Source of the DNA: CAYFLR01 sp964343805
GTDB taxonomy: Bacteria; Bdellovibrionota_B; Oligoflexia; CAYFLR01
DNA length: 64,000 nt
Assembly: GCA_964343805.1 (NCBI GenBank)
Contig: CAYFLR010000001.1
Coordinates: 1 to 64,000, forward strand
Reading direction: 5' to 3'
Position 1 is the first letter of the stretch. Every line of letters begins with the position of its first letter. Below, piece after piece: positions 9,588 through 18,597 of this stretch. The notes below the pieces were generated by a model that searched no databases, had not been told where the DNA came from, and worked only from the letters and a program-made list of their open reading frames with translations. The position numbers and the translations under genes were made by a program.

Positions 9588-10181
9588 ATGATCCCTCATA
9601 AACCCAGAAAATACCTCAAAAGTAAACCCCATCATATTGCCATAAAAACGGTTGTTAAAGGGGTGAATTTTAATCATCCTACCCTACAAAAGAGGATAGT
9701 TCATTTACTGAACTTGCTTTCACGAAGGTCGGGCATTGCCTTATCTGCTTATTGCATTCTCTCAAATCACATTCATCTCATTGTCCAGTTCGATAAGGAA
9801 ACGGATGAAGGAAAACTGGGAAGAGATATGCTATTTGGTGATGCGATGCGTATGTTTAATTCGCAAGTGAGTCGAGCGGTGAATCGTTTTTATAAAAGAA
9901 GAGGGAAGTTGTTTCATGATCGATATTGGATGGCCCCTCTTAAAACCGGAACCTACATTCTTAATGGCTTCAGGTATGTTCTTTTTAATGCTCTTAAGCA
10001 TATAAATGTATCTCCTCAGGTGCGACTGGAGAGTGATTCGAGAACCAGTCTCTATGGGTTTATAAATAAGCTGGTGAATTTAAAGCTGGTAAAATCGACT
10101 CGCTATACCTTGCTACGAGGTAGTGATGACTATTATGCCAGAAGCTACTCACAGATTGTGGAAGACATAGTTTTTGTCTAA
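9588..10181 (+). CDS. REP-associated tyrosine transposase (RAYT, Y1_Tnp family)
   Basis: This 197-residue protein belongs to the Y1 HUH transposase family that acts on single-stranded REP palindromes. Visible marks are the metal-binding H-x-H motif in SNHIHLIVQF (His61 and His63), the RGKLFHDRYW segment (about residues 105-114), and FRYVLFNALKH, which corresponds to the family's YI..NP segment. The catalytic tyrosine is probably Tyr130. Length is at the upper end for RAYTs and no frame breaks are seen, so the enzyme looks intact. A good ribosome site (GGAAGGA) precedes ATG. RAYTs are normally single-copy, domesticated genes rather than selfish IS elements. It ends 8 bp before hypF, so the two may be co-transcribed. 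Candidate REP elements are the hairpin at 9436-9481 and the palindromes at 31968 and 63395. Confidence 0.88.
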   Translation: MIPHKPRKYLKSKPHHIAIKTVVKGVNFNHPTLQKRIVHLLNLLSRRSGIALSAYCILSNHIHLIVQFDKETDEGKLGRDMLFGDAMRMFNSQVSRAVNRFYKRRGKLFHDRYWMAPLKTGTYILNGFRYVLFNALKHINVSPQVRLESDSRTSLYGFINKLVNLKLVKSTRYTLLRGSDDYYARSYSQIVEDIVFV

Positions 10182-10189
10182 GTGGAGCA

Positions 10190-12523
10190 ATGGATTTGAA
10201 AACTCTAAGAAAGTCTCTCATCATAACTGGTATGGTGCAGGGAGTGGGCTTCAGGCCTTTTATATATAATCTAGCTCGCTCTTTCTCTTTATCAGGCTTT
10301 ATAAAAAATACCCAAGAGGGCGTATTAGTTGAGGTGGAAGGTTGCAGCGAAAACATTCAGTCTTTTGAAATTGATATTTTAGAGAAGAGACCGGCTCTGG
10401 TAGAAGAGTTGGAAATTAACAGTAAATCTATTCCCCCTGCAGATTCCATCAACTTTGAAATCCTAGCAAGCTCCGGAGATAGCAGTACTCATGCGGTGGT
10501 TTTACCAGATGCCGTCACTTGCAAAGATTGCCTTCTGGAGGTCTTTGCCAAAGACAATCGACGTTATCTCTATCCCTTTACTAACTGTACCAACTGTGGT
10601 CCAAGGTACAGTATTATTAAGAAGATGCCCTATGATCGGCAAAACACCAGTATGGATCAGTTTGAAATGTGTCCTGCTTGTGAAAAGGAATACAAAGATC
10701 CTACCGATCGACGATTTCATGCTGAGCCCAATGCCTGCCCTGACTGTGGACCCCAAATGCAATTAACCGATCCTAGGGGCAAGATCTTATTAGAAAGGCA
10801 TTCAGCACTAATGGAGGCGGTGAAACTTTTAAAAGAGGGGAAGGTGATTGCCTTAAAGGGATTAGGTGGCTTTCAGCTGTTGGTGGATGCTACCTGTGAT
10901 AAGTCTGTCAATTTATTGCGAGAGCGTAAAAACCGTCCATCAAAGCCCTTTGCTCTGATGATGAGAAACCTGCAGGAAATAAAGTCTCATTGTCTTGTGG
11001 GGGAGGAGGAGGTAAAAAACCTAACCTCTTCTATTGGACCTATCGTCCTTTTGGAAAAGCGATCCTCTTCCACACATAGTAAACCAATCTCTTCTTTGGT
11101 GGCCCCCTCTAACTCTTGTCTAGGGGTTATGCTTCCCACCACTCCTTTGCACCATATCTTACTTTCTGAATTTGCAGGGCCTTTGGTGGTAACCAGTGGA
11201 AACCCTTCGGGAGACCCTATCTGTACAAGTGAACGGGAGGCGTTAAAAAAACTACAGTCCGTGGTTGATTTTTTCTTGATTCATAACCGTTCAATTGTTA
11301 ACCATGTGGACGATTCGATTGTGAAAATCATTGGCAAGGAGCGAATGATTCTGCGTAGAGCCCGCGGTTTTGCTTTGAGGCCGTTTAAAGGGTTTAAAAA
11401 GATGCCTCCGACTCTGGCTCTGGGGGCTGATTTAAAAAATACCATCGCTGTAACTCAGGGAAGAAACATTATTCTTAGTCCATATATTGGCAATCTGCAA
11501 AGTGCCGAATCACTTCAGGTAAGAGATGGCTTAATAGAGCGGTTTAAGCGTTATTTTGCTATGGATGAAGTATCCACTCTAGGTGATTTACATCCCACTT
11601 ATAATAGTCATCAGCATTTAGACTGTTCCGAACTAGATCAGATTCAACATCACTATGCTCATCTTATGGCCTTATGGGCAGAAAATCCCACAGAAGAGGA
11701 GGGGCTTGGGGTGGTTTGGGATGGTGTAGGTTATGGTCCTGATCAAACTGTATGGGGGAGTGAATTTTTCCTATTTGACCCACTTTCCAAAGAGGGGGGA
11801 AAAGATACTCGCATTGCCTCTTTATCCCCCTTTAGACTTATCGGTGGGGATCAGGCCAGTTTTGATCCCAAAAGATCAGCCTTGGCTATTTTGTACGAGG
11901 TCTATAAAGATCAAGTCTTCGAGCCAGGTTTTTTACCTCCTGCAATTAGTTTTCCTTCTCAGAAACTTTCTACTTTCCAGCAGATGATCACTCGTCAGCT
12001 CAACTCTCCCCTTACTTCAAGTATGGGACGTCTCTTTGATGGTGTTTCGGCTTTGTTGGGGATTGGCTTAGAAAATAGTTTTGAGGGAGAAGCCGCTATG
12101 AAATTGCAATATCAAGCAGAGTTAGCTGAATCCACTTCCCTCACCAGTTACCCTTTTCATTTGCAAGAACAGCTAGGTCAGTCTCCACAAATTCTCATTG
12201 ACTGGCATCCTATGGTGAAGGCAATGATGGAGGAGGTAAACGAAAACCGTTCACCTGCTGGTATGGCATTTCGTTTTCATCTCACCCTTGCAAAAATGGT
12301 GGTAAAACTTTCCCAAAAATTGAATCAAAAACAGCTCTTCCTCACCGGAGGATGCTTTCAAAATAGTTTATTATTACAGATGGTTATTCAGCAATTACAG
12401 GATGTTGGAGCCCATGCCCATTGGCCAAAAAAATTTCCTCCGAATGATGGAGGTATTTCGCTTGGGCAAATCATAGCAGAGGCTCGCATTTTGTTCTATC
12501 AAAGGGAATTAAGTTTAGTGTAA
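10190..12523 (+). CDS. hypF: Carbamoyltransferase HypF (hydrogenase maturation)
   Basis: HypF transfers the carbamoyl group of carbamoyl phosphate to the C-terminal Cys of HypE, the first step in making the cyanide ligands of [NiFe]-hydrogenase. All domains are present in 777 residues, the usual length. There is an N-terminal acylphosphatase domain with VQGVGFRPF at 16-24. Four CxxC zinc pairs follow at 111/114, 133/136, 161/164 and 183/186. Next come a YrdC-like domain (about 205-385) and a Kae1-like domain with HHYAH (487-491), DGVGYG and TGGCFQN (about 718). ATG at 10190 has GGAG only 2 nt upstream; TTG at 10196 is an alternative start with better spacing. No other hyp or hydrogenase gene lies in the window. 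The only close neighbour is the RAYT gene upstream. Confidence 0.95.
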   Translation: MDLKTLRKSLIITGMVQGVGFRPFIYNLARSFSLSGFIKNTQEGVLVEVEGCSENIQSFEIDILEKRPALVEELEINSKSIPPADSINFEILASSGDSSTHAVVLPDAVTCKDCLLEVFAKDNRRYLYPFTNCTNCGPRYSIIKKMPYDRQNTSMDQFEMCPACEKEYKDPTDRRFHAEPNACPDCGPQMQLTDPRGKILLERHSALMEAVKLLKEGKVIALKGLGGFQLLVDATCDKSVNLLRERKNRPSKPFALMMRNLQEIKSHCLVGEEEVKNLTSSIGPIVLLEKRSSSTHSKPISSLVAPSNSCLGVMLPTTPLHHILLSEFAGPLVVTSGNPSGDPICTSEREALKKLQSVVDFFLIHNRSIVNHVDDSIVKIIGKERMILRRARGFALRPFKGFKKMPPTLALGADLKNTIAVTQGRNIILSPYIGNLQSAESLQVRDGLIERFKRYFAMDEVSTLGDLHPTYNSHQHLDCSELDQIQHHYAHLMALWAENPTEEEGLGVVWDGVGYGPDQTVWGSEFFLFDPLSKEGGKDTRIASLSPFRLIGGDQASFDPKRSALAILYEVYKDQVFEPGFLPPAISFPSQKLSTFQQMITRQLNSPLTSSMGRLFDGVSALLGIGLENSFEGEAAMKLQYQAELAESTSLTSYPFHLQEQLGQSPQILIDWHPMVKAMMEEVNENRSPAGMAFRFHLTLAKMVVKLSQKLNQKQLFLTGGCFQNSLLLQMVIQQLQDVGAHAHWPKKFPPNDGGISLGQIIAEARILFYQRELSLV

Positions 12524-12618
12524 AATGTCTAGACCTGTGTTTTGGATATTTTTTTAAGGAGAGCTTTTATCAATAAATAGTCATTTAAGATTTAGTAAAC
12601 CAATGGAAGGAACTGAAG

Positions 12619-15600
12619 ATGACAAAAGAACAAAATTATTTAACGTTAGATGGAAATGAAGCGGTTGCTCATGTTGCTTATCGAGTGAATGAGGTTATTG
12701 CAATCTATCCGATTACACCCTCTTCTCCGATGGGTGAATGGGCTGATGCATGGGCAGCTAAGGAAACCAAAAACATTTGGGGAACAGTCCCAACTGTGGT
12801 GGAAATGCAAAGTGAAGGGGGGGCAGCAGGTGCTGTTCATGGCTCCTTACAAGCAGGTTCCATGACCACCACTTTCACTGCTTCTCAAGGTCTCCTGTTG
12901 ATGATTCCAAACATGTACAAAATTGCAGGTGAATTGACTCCTACAGTTTTCCACGTGGCAGCTCGTTCTATCGCTGCACAAGGTCTTTCAATTTTTGGCG
13001 ACCACAGTGATGTGATGTCAGCAAGACAAACTGGGTGGGCTTCTCTTTGTTCTGCTTCAGTTCAAGAAGCAATGGACTTTGCTCTAATTTCACAAAGAGC
13101 AACCTTGGCCTCTCGCATTCCTTTTATTCACTTTTTTGATGGTTTTAGAACCTCACATGAAGTTTCAAAAGTATCTGTTTTGAGTGATGAAGATATTAGA
13201 TCCATGATTGATGATAGCTATATCCAAGCTCATCGTGATCGTTCTCTCTGCCCTGATCATCCAGTGATTCGTGGTACTGCTCAAAACCCAGATGCCTATT
13301 TTCAAGCTCGCGAAACGGTGAACCCATTTTATGTAGAGTGTGCTAATCATGTGGAAGAAGCCATGGAGCAATTTGGCAAAATGGTGGGAAGAAACTACAA
13401 ACTCTATGAATACCATGGTGCTGAAAAACCAGATCGTTTAATCATTATGATGGGATCTGGCTGTGAGACTGCTCATGAAAATGGTGAGAACGTAGGTCTT
13501 ATTAAAGTTCGTCTCTTTAGACCTTTTGATATGAAGCGTTTTGTTGCTTCTATTCCTGCATCGGTAAAAACAATTGCTGTTCTAGATCGTACCAAAGAGC
13601 CTGGTAGCAGTGGTGAGCCACTTTATTTAGATTGTTTAAATGCCATTCATGAAGGCATCAATGATGGAACAGCAGCCATGTCTACCATGCCAAAAATTTT
13701 GGGTGGTCGTTATGGATTGTCTTCCAAAGAATTCACTCCAGCCATGGTTAAAGGTGTTTTTGATCATATCGGTCAAGATAAAGCGAAAAATCATTTTACA
13801 GTGGGTATTGAAGATGATGTAAGCAACACCAGTATTAGCTACGATCCTTCTTACTCAACCGCTAGTGATAAAGTGGTAACCGCTATGTTCTACGGACTCG
13901 GATCTGATGGAACTGTTGGAGCAAATAAAAACTCCATCAAAATTATTGGTGAGAATACTGAGAATTATGCTCAAGGTTACTTTGTTTATGACTCTAAAAA
14001 AGCGGGTGCGGTCACTGTTTCTCACCTTCGTTTTGGAACCGATCCTATTCGCTCTACCTACCTGATCGACAAAGCTCAATTTGTAGCTTGTCATCAAGGG
14101 ATCTTTTTAGATCGATACGATATGTGGTCTTCTTTGAAAGAGGGAGGAACCTTCCTACTTAATTCTCCAATGCCTACAGATAAAGTTTGGGATACTTTAC
14201 CCAAAGAATTTCAAACCGCTGTCATTGATAAAAAGCTCGCCCTCTACACCATTGATGCCGACACGGTAGCTAAAGATAGTGGTATGGGTCGAAGAATTAA
14301 CACTATTATGCAAGTTTGTTTCTTTGCTATTTCTGGTGTGCTTCCCAAAGAGAGAGCCATTGAAGAAATTAAAGAAGCTATCAGAAAAACTTACGGTAAA
14401 AAAGGTGATCAAATTGTCGCCATGAACTTAAAAGCGGTAGACAATACTTTAGAACATCTCCATCAGGTAACAGTTCCTGATGCAGTAAGTAGTACAGCTG
14501 TGCTGCCTGATGCTGTGAGTAGTGAAGCGCCAGAATTTGTCAGAGATGTATTAGGAAAAATGATGTCGGGTCATGGTGACTCTCTTCCTGTTAGTAGTTT
14601 TCCTGTGGATGGAACTTATCCTACTGCCACTACCAAATGGGAAAAGCGTAACCTGGCAGATGAAATTCCAGTTTGGGAATCTGATATCTGTATTCAGTGT
14701 GGTAAATGTGCTTTCGTTTGCCCACATGCAGCTATTAGGCTTAAGTCCTATGAGCCAGAGCATTTAGAAAAGAAACCTTCTTCTTTTAAATCTGTTGATT
14801 CCACTGCTTGGAAAGGTATGGCCTACACCATTCAGGTGGCCCCTGAAGATTGTACCGGTTGTACTGTTTGTGTGGAAGCTTGTCCTGCCAAAGATAAAAA
14901 TGATCCAGAAAGAAAAGCTATCAACATGAAAGATCAAGCTCCTATCTTAGAACAAGAAAGAGCCAATTGGGATTTCTTTGAGGACATTCCAGATATGCCT
15001 CGTGAGAAAATTAATCCCACTCAAATTCGTCAGCAGCAAGCCCAAAGACCTCTCTTTGAATTCTCTGGCGCTTGTGCGGGTTGTGGTGAAACCGCCTATG
15101 TTAAACTCGTAAGTCAGCTTTTTGGTGACCGCACTATGATTGCTAACGCAACGGGTTGTTCTTCTATTTATGGTGGTAACTTACCTACCACTCCATGGAG
15201 CCAGGATGCCAAAGGCCGTGGTCCTTCTTGGTCAAATTCTCTTTTTGAAGATAATGCCGAATTTGGTTTAGGTATGCGTATTTCAGTTGATAAACAAACT
15301 GAATTGGCGCGTGAGTACTTAACCGAAATGAAGGGTGAAATTGGCTCTCTTGCTGATGATATTTTGAATGCCGATCAAAAAGATGACGCGGGAATTAATG
15401 CTCAAAGAGATCGAGTGGATCAGTTAATTGAAAAACTTTCTGGCATTAAAACCGATAAAGCTGAGACCTTAAAAGGAATTGCTAACTATCTGGTTAAAAA
15501 GAGCACCTGGATTATGGGTGGTGACGGATGGGCCTATGACATTGGTTATGGTGGTCTTGATCATGTTCTTGCCAGTGGCCGCAATGTGAACATTTTGGTA

Positions 15601-16089
15601 ATGGACACTGAAGTTTATTCCAATACGGGTGGTCAGATGTCCAAAGCAACACCAAGAGCGGCTATCGCAAAATTTGCTGCAGCTGGTAAGCCTGCCAAGA
15701 AAAAAGATCTTGGTCTGATCGCCATGAGTTATGGTAATGTCTATGTGGCTTCTGTAGCCATGGGTGCAAAAGATGCCCATACCTTAAAAGCGTTTATCGA
15801 AGCAGAAGCTTATGATGGTCCTTCTTTAATCATTGCCTATAGCCATTGTATCGCTCATGGTATTGATCTTAAGAACGGAATGGAGAGTCAAAAAGCGGCG
15901 GTTGAAACTGGCCAATGGTTACTCTATCGCTACAATCCAATGTTAGCTGAGCAAGGAAAAAATCCTCTCATTTTGGATTCCAAGAAGCCTAAACGTCCAG
16001 TTCAAGAGTATCTTGAGATGGAAAACCGTTTTAGACAACTCACCAAATTGAACCCGGCAAGGTATTTGAACAAGTTCAGATGGACGTGA
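12619..16089 (+). CDS. nifJ: Pyruvate:ferredoxin (flavodoxin) oxidoreductase, frameshifted at the C-terminus
   Basis: The single-chain enzyme oxidises pyruvate with CoA to acetyl-CoA and CO2, reducing ferredoxin or flavodoxin. The frame encodes 1156 residues. The N-terminal substrate/TPP domain begins with the IYPITPSSPMGEW motif. Two ferredoxin-type [4Fe-4S] sites lie at Cys691/694/697/701 and Cys745/748/751/755. The TPP-binding domain starts with CAGCGE (Cys819/822) and includes GDGWAYDIGYGGLDH. AAGGA precedes ATG by 7 nt. The open frame ends in an atypical RYLNKFRWT. Restoring one base near 16053-16057 (CCGG read as CCGGG) continues the protein as NPGKVFEQVQMDV...YYERMAAKK to a TAA at 16131-16133, which matches the usual family ending. 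The shift is in a short G run, so a sequencing or assembly error is likely. Confidence 0.93.
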   Translation: MTKEQNYLTLDGNEAVAHVAYRVNEVIAIYPITPSSPMGEWADAWAAKETKNIWGTVPTVVEMQSEGGAAGAVHGSLQAGSMTTTFTASQGLLLMIPNMYKIAGELTPTVFHVAARSIAAQGLSIFGDHSDVMSARQTGWASLCSASVQEAMDFALISQRATLASRIPFIHFFDGFRTSHEVSKVSVLSDEDIRSMIDDSYIQAHRDRSLCPDHPVIRGTAQNPDAYFQARETVNPFYVECANHVEEAMEQFGKMVGRNYKLYEYHGAEKPDRLIIMMGSGCETAHENGENVGLIKVRLFRPFDMKRFVASIPASVKTIAVLDRTKEPGSSGEPLYLDCLNAIHEGINDGTAAMSTMPKILGGRYGLSSKEFTPAMVKGVFDHIGQDKAKNHFTVGIEDDVSNTSISYDPSYSTASDKVVTAMFYGLGSDGTVGANKNSIKIIGENTENYAQGYFVYDSKKAGAVTVSHLRFGTDPIRSTYLIDKAQFVACHQGIFLDRYDMWSSLKEGGTFLLNSPMPTDKVWDTLPKEFQTAVIDKKLALYTIDADTVAKDSGMGRRINTIMQVCFFAISGVLPKERAIEEIKEAIRKTYGKKGDQIVAMNLKAVDNTLEHLHQVTVPDAVSSTAVLPDAVSSEAPEFVRDVLGKMMSGHGDSLPVSSFPVDGTYPTATTKWEKRNLADEIPVWESDICIQCGKCAFVCPHAAIRLKSYEPEHLEKKPSSFKSVDSTAWKGMAYTIQVAPEDCTGCTVCVEACPAKDKNDPERKAINMKDQAPILEQERANWDFFEDIPDMPREKINPTQIRQQQAQRPLFEFSGACAGCGETAYVKLVSQLFGDRTMIANATGCSSIYGGNLPTTPWSQDAKGRGPSWSNSLFEDNAEFGLGMRISVDKQTELAREYLTEMKGEIGSLADDILNADQKDDAGINAQRDRVDQLIEKLSGIKTDKAETLKGIANYLVKKSTWIMGGDGWAYDIGYGGLDHVLASGRNVNILVMDTEVYSNTGGQMSKATPRAAIAKFAAAGKPAKKKDLGLIAMSYGNVYVASVAMGAKDAHTLKAFIEAEAYDGPSLIIAYSHCIAHGIDLKNGMESQKAAVETGQWLLYRYNPMLAEQGKNPLILDSKKPKRPVQEYLEMENRFRQLTKLNPARYLNKFRWT

Positions 16090-16197
16090 ATGAACGTTTT
16101 GAGTATTATGAAAGAATGGCAGCCAAGAAGTAAAACTCTTAATTGCTATTTTAAAGTTTAAACAAAGAGGGCAGTAGGAAAAAAGAAAGGAGAGTCT

Positions 16198-17622
16198 ATG
16201 AGTCTGTTACCCATGAATTTTAATTTTAACGGGAACAACTTATTAAGGCTCTTCTTTCTGATCCTACTGCCCCTTTTCTTTTGGCTGGCTTGCAGTGATC
16301 CTGCTCCCGTTCCCCGGGCCAAGAAAAAGGAGGATTCCTCACTTAATAATCAAAACAACCAAAAGTTTGTCCCTAAGAAGAAAAACACTAACAGCAATAC
16401 TAAAGATAAGAAAAAAGAGGAGGAGCCACCTCCTAAAAAAGAAGAGCAAAATAATAATAACACCAAAGAAAAAACCACCACCACCTCTTCTTATGAAGAG
16501 TTGCTCAATGTGAAGCAGCCTGAGTTTGGTACCAGTTATGATTTTGGGGATCTGATTTTACTTTCAGGGGTGGATAATGAAATTTATATATACGCTGCAA
16601 AGGTTAAAAAAGGAGGCCCTTTGGGTGTACTCACTTTAGAGGGAGAGAATGACTATGTGAAAGGGGTCAACATCATTGGCGGTGATTTAAATAAAGATGA
16701 TGTGCCGGAGCTTATTACCTTTTTTAGGACCATTACCGGCTGTAACAATAAAGGCAATTTTGATTGCTCCAAAACTCAAGTTAGAATTTATGACGGGGCT
16801 GATTTTAAAAGCATGGCAATTAAAATGGCCATGGGGGGCGATCTCGATATGTCCAAAGCGACTATCAATGTGGTACACCCATTTTCTGCCACCACTCCAT
16901 TTACAGGTGAACCTGTTTTGGCCGTTGGGGATATTGCTGGAACCACAGATGTGGAACTGATTGCGGCCGGAGGAAGTGGTTTAGAGCCAACTCTTGCTTA
17001 CTATGATTTAACCACCCTTAAAGATAATCCCACAGAGAATTTAGTAAAACTCACCGAAAATGCCGGTTTAACCACCTACGATTATGGAGCCAAAGGGGTG
17101 AATATGGCCGTGGGTAAAGTGATTTCTGGGGAGGCTAAAGATCAAGTGGTGATAGGCCCTGGACCAGGTGTCACCGGCATAGGCATCGATGTAAAAGTAT
17201 TAAAAATCAATGCCAATGATGTGGAAATTTTATCCACCATTGATCCGGGAGAAGTTTTTGAGGATGAACTCAAAGTGGCGGTTTGCAATTTAAATACCAC
17301 CGCTCTCAAAGAGGTCGTCGTTGCAGGTAAGGTGGGTTCTGGCGGTTTTAATTTGAAAGCCTATAGTTTGGTAAGCCCCGCCAGCCCAGCTATTGTGCTT
17401 GAATATGTGAATGCCACCGCTACCGAAACGGTGGTGGATTACCTCACTTGCGCTGATTTCGATGATGATGGCAAAGATGAAATCATCGCTACCACCGGGG
17501 GAGTAGTGAAAGTTCTAAAGTTGGGCACTGCTGGAGATTCATTGACCGAAGTTTACTCTCAAAAGCCACTAGAAGATATTAAAGAAAAGTTTTGGCTTTC
17601 CACGAGTCCTATGCCATTATAA
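16198..17622 (+). CDS. Lipoprotein with FG-GAP/VCBS-like repeats
   Basis: A lipoprotein signal ends in WLAC (Cys at about residue 32), followed by a Lys/Asn/Glu-rich low-complexity linker to about residue 100. The remaining 370 residues contain calcium-loop motifs of FG-GAP/VCBS type, for example GDLNKDDVPELI and ADFDDDGKDEII, with GDIAGTTDVELIAAG between them. This suggests a seven-bladed integrin-alpha-like beta-propeller outside the cell. An AAAGGAGAG ribosome site lies before ATG. It follows nifJ by about 65 bp from the restored nifJ stop and precedes the glycosyltransferase genes by 32 bp. Its function is unknown; surface binding or adhesion is a guess from the fold. Confidence 0.8.
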   Translation: MSLLPMNFNFNGNNLLRLFFLILLPLFFWLACSDPAPVPRAKKKEDSSLNNQNNQKFVPKKKNTNSNTKDKKKEEEPPPKKEEQNNNNTKEKTTTTSSYEELLNVKQPEFGTSYDFGDLILLSGVDNEIYIYAAKVKKGGPLGVLTLEGENDYVKGVNIIGGDLNKDDVPELITFFRTITGCNNKGNFDCSKTQVRIYDGADFKSMAIKMAMGGDLDMSKATINVVHPFSATTPFTGEPVLAVGDIAGTTDVELIAAGGSGLEPTLAYYDLTTLKDNPTENLVKLTENAGLTTYDYGAKGVNMAVGKVISGEAKDQVVIGPGPGVTGIGIDVKVLKINANDVEILSTIDPGEVFEDELKVAVCNLNTTALKEVVVAGKVGSGGFNLKAYSLVSPASPAIVLEYVNATATETVVDYLTCADFDDDGKDEIIATTGGVVKVLKLGTAGDSLTEVYSQKPLEDIKEKFWLSTSPMPL

Positions 17623-17654
17623 ATTTTCAATCAATTTATTAAGGGGTTCTCAAG

Positions 17655-18590
17655 GTGGAGATCGCAGTTATAATTCCCGCGTACAATGAAGAAGCAACCA
17701 TTTCCGAAACGGTGAAATCTTTTCTTACCGCGTTGCCTGAAGCTAAAATTTATGTCATCAATAATGCTTCCACTGATCGGACGGAAGCGCTTGCCAAAGA
17801 GTTGTTAGGTCCTTCTTTGGTGATTAATGAACCTAAACCGGGTAAAGCCGATGCGGTGCGCAGAGCCTTTCACGACATTCATGCTGATGTCTATGTGATG
17901 GTGGATGCAGATATGACCTATCCAGCGGAAGAAGTTCATAACTTAATAAATCCGATTGTTGCTGGTGATGCCGATATGGTGGTGGGAGACCGACTCTCTT
18001 CGGGAGCTTATCAAAAAGAGAATAAACGTCAATTCCATCAGTTTGGTAACCATTTGGTAAGGCAAGTGATCAATGTCTCTTTGGGTTCTCAATTAAACGA
18101 TGTGATGAGTGGATTTCGGGCTTTTAATCGTAAGTTTGTTAAGCTCTATCCCATTTTATGTCATGGATTTGAAATTGAAACCGATATGACACTGCATGCT
18201 GTGCATAAACGATTTCGCATTCTCGAAGTTCCTATTAAATACCAGGATCGTCCCCCAGGCAGTGAGTCAAAACTCAGCACCTTTAAAGATGGCTTTAAAG
18301 TTTTATTTATTATTTTTTCCATTTTGAAAGATTATAAACCGCTGACTTTTTTTGGCAGTTTTGCCATCATCTTTTTTCTCCTCGGTCTCTCATTAGGCTT
18401 GCCGGTGGTTATTGAATTTATGCATTCTGGTTATATAACAAAAGTTCCCTCTGCCATTTTATCCACCGGGTTGATGATTTTTTCCATTGTGGCCACCTCG
18501 GTAGGTCTGATGCTTCATACCGTCACCCGTTTTCATCAGTTGGATTTCGAAAGACAGCTCATGAATTTTGATCAACCCTACAGCAAGTGA
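17655..18590 (+). CDS. GT2 glycosyltransferase with C-terminal membrane segments (polyprenyl-phosphate sugar synthase-like)
   Basis: The 311-residue protein has the family-2 fold. IIPAYNEEATI lies at the N-terminus, VDADMTYP is the DxD-type metal site near residue 94, and the DVMSGFRAF segment is typical of DPM1-like enzymes. Two hydrophobic helices near residues 230-255 and 265-290 anchor it in the inner membrane. DPM1-like enzymes transfer a sugar from a nucleotide donor to a lipid phosphate on the cytosolic face. GT-C enzymes then use the lipid-linked sugar, and a GT-C gene starts 7 bp downstream, which fits that pairing. The start is GTG at 17655, with AAGGGG 8 nt upstream; no better ATG is present. 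Confidence 0.88.
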   Translation: MEIAVIIPAYNEEATISETVKSFLTALPEAKIYVINNASTDRTEALAKELLGPSLVINEPKPGKADAVRRAFHDIHADVYVMVDADMTYPAEEVHNLINPIVAGDADMVVGDRLSSGAYQKENKRQFHQFGNHLVRQVINVSLGSQLNDVMSGFRAFNRKFVKLYPILCHGFEIETDMTLHAVHKRFRILEVPIKYQDRPPGSESKLSTFKDGFKVLFIIFSILKDYKPLTFFGSFAIIFFLLGLSLGLPVVIEFMHSGYITKVPSAILSTGLMIFSIVATSVGLMLHTVTRFHQLDFERQLMNFDQPYSK

Positions 18591-18597
18591 GTGTTCC

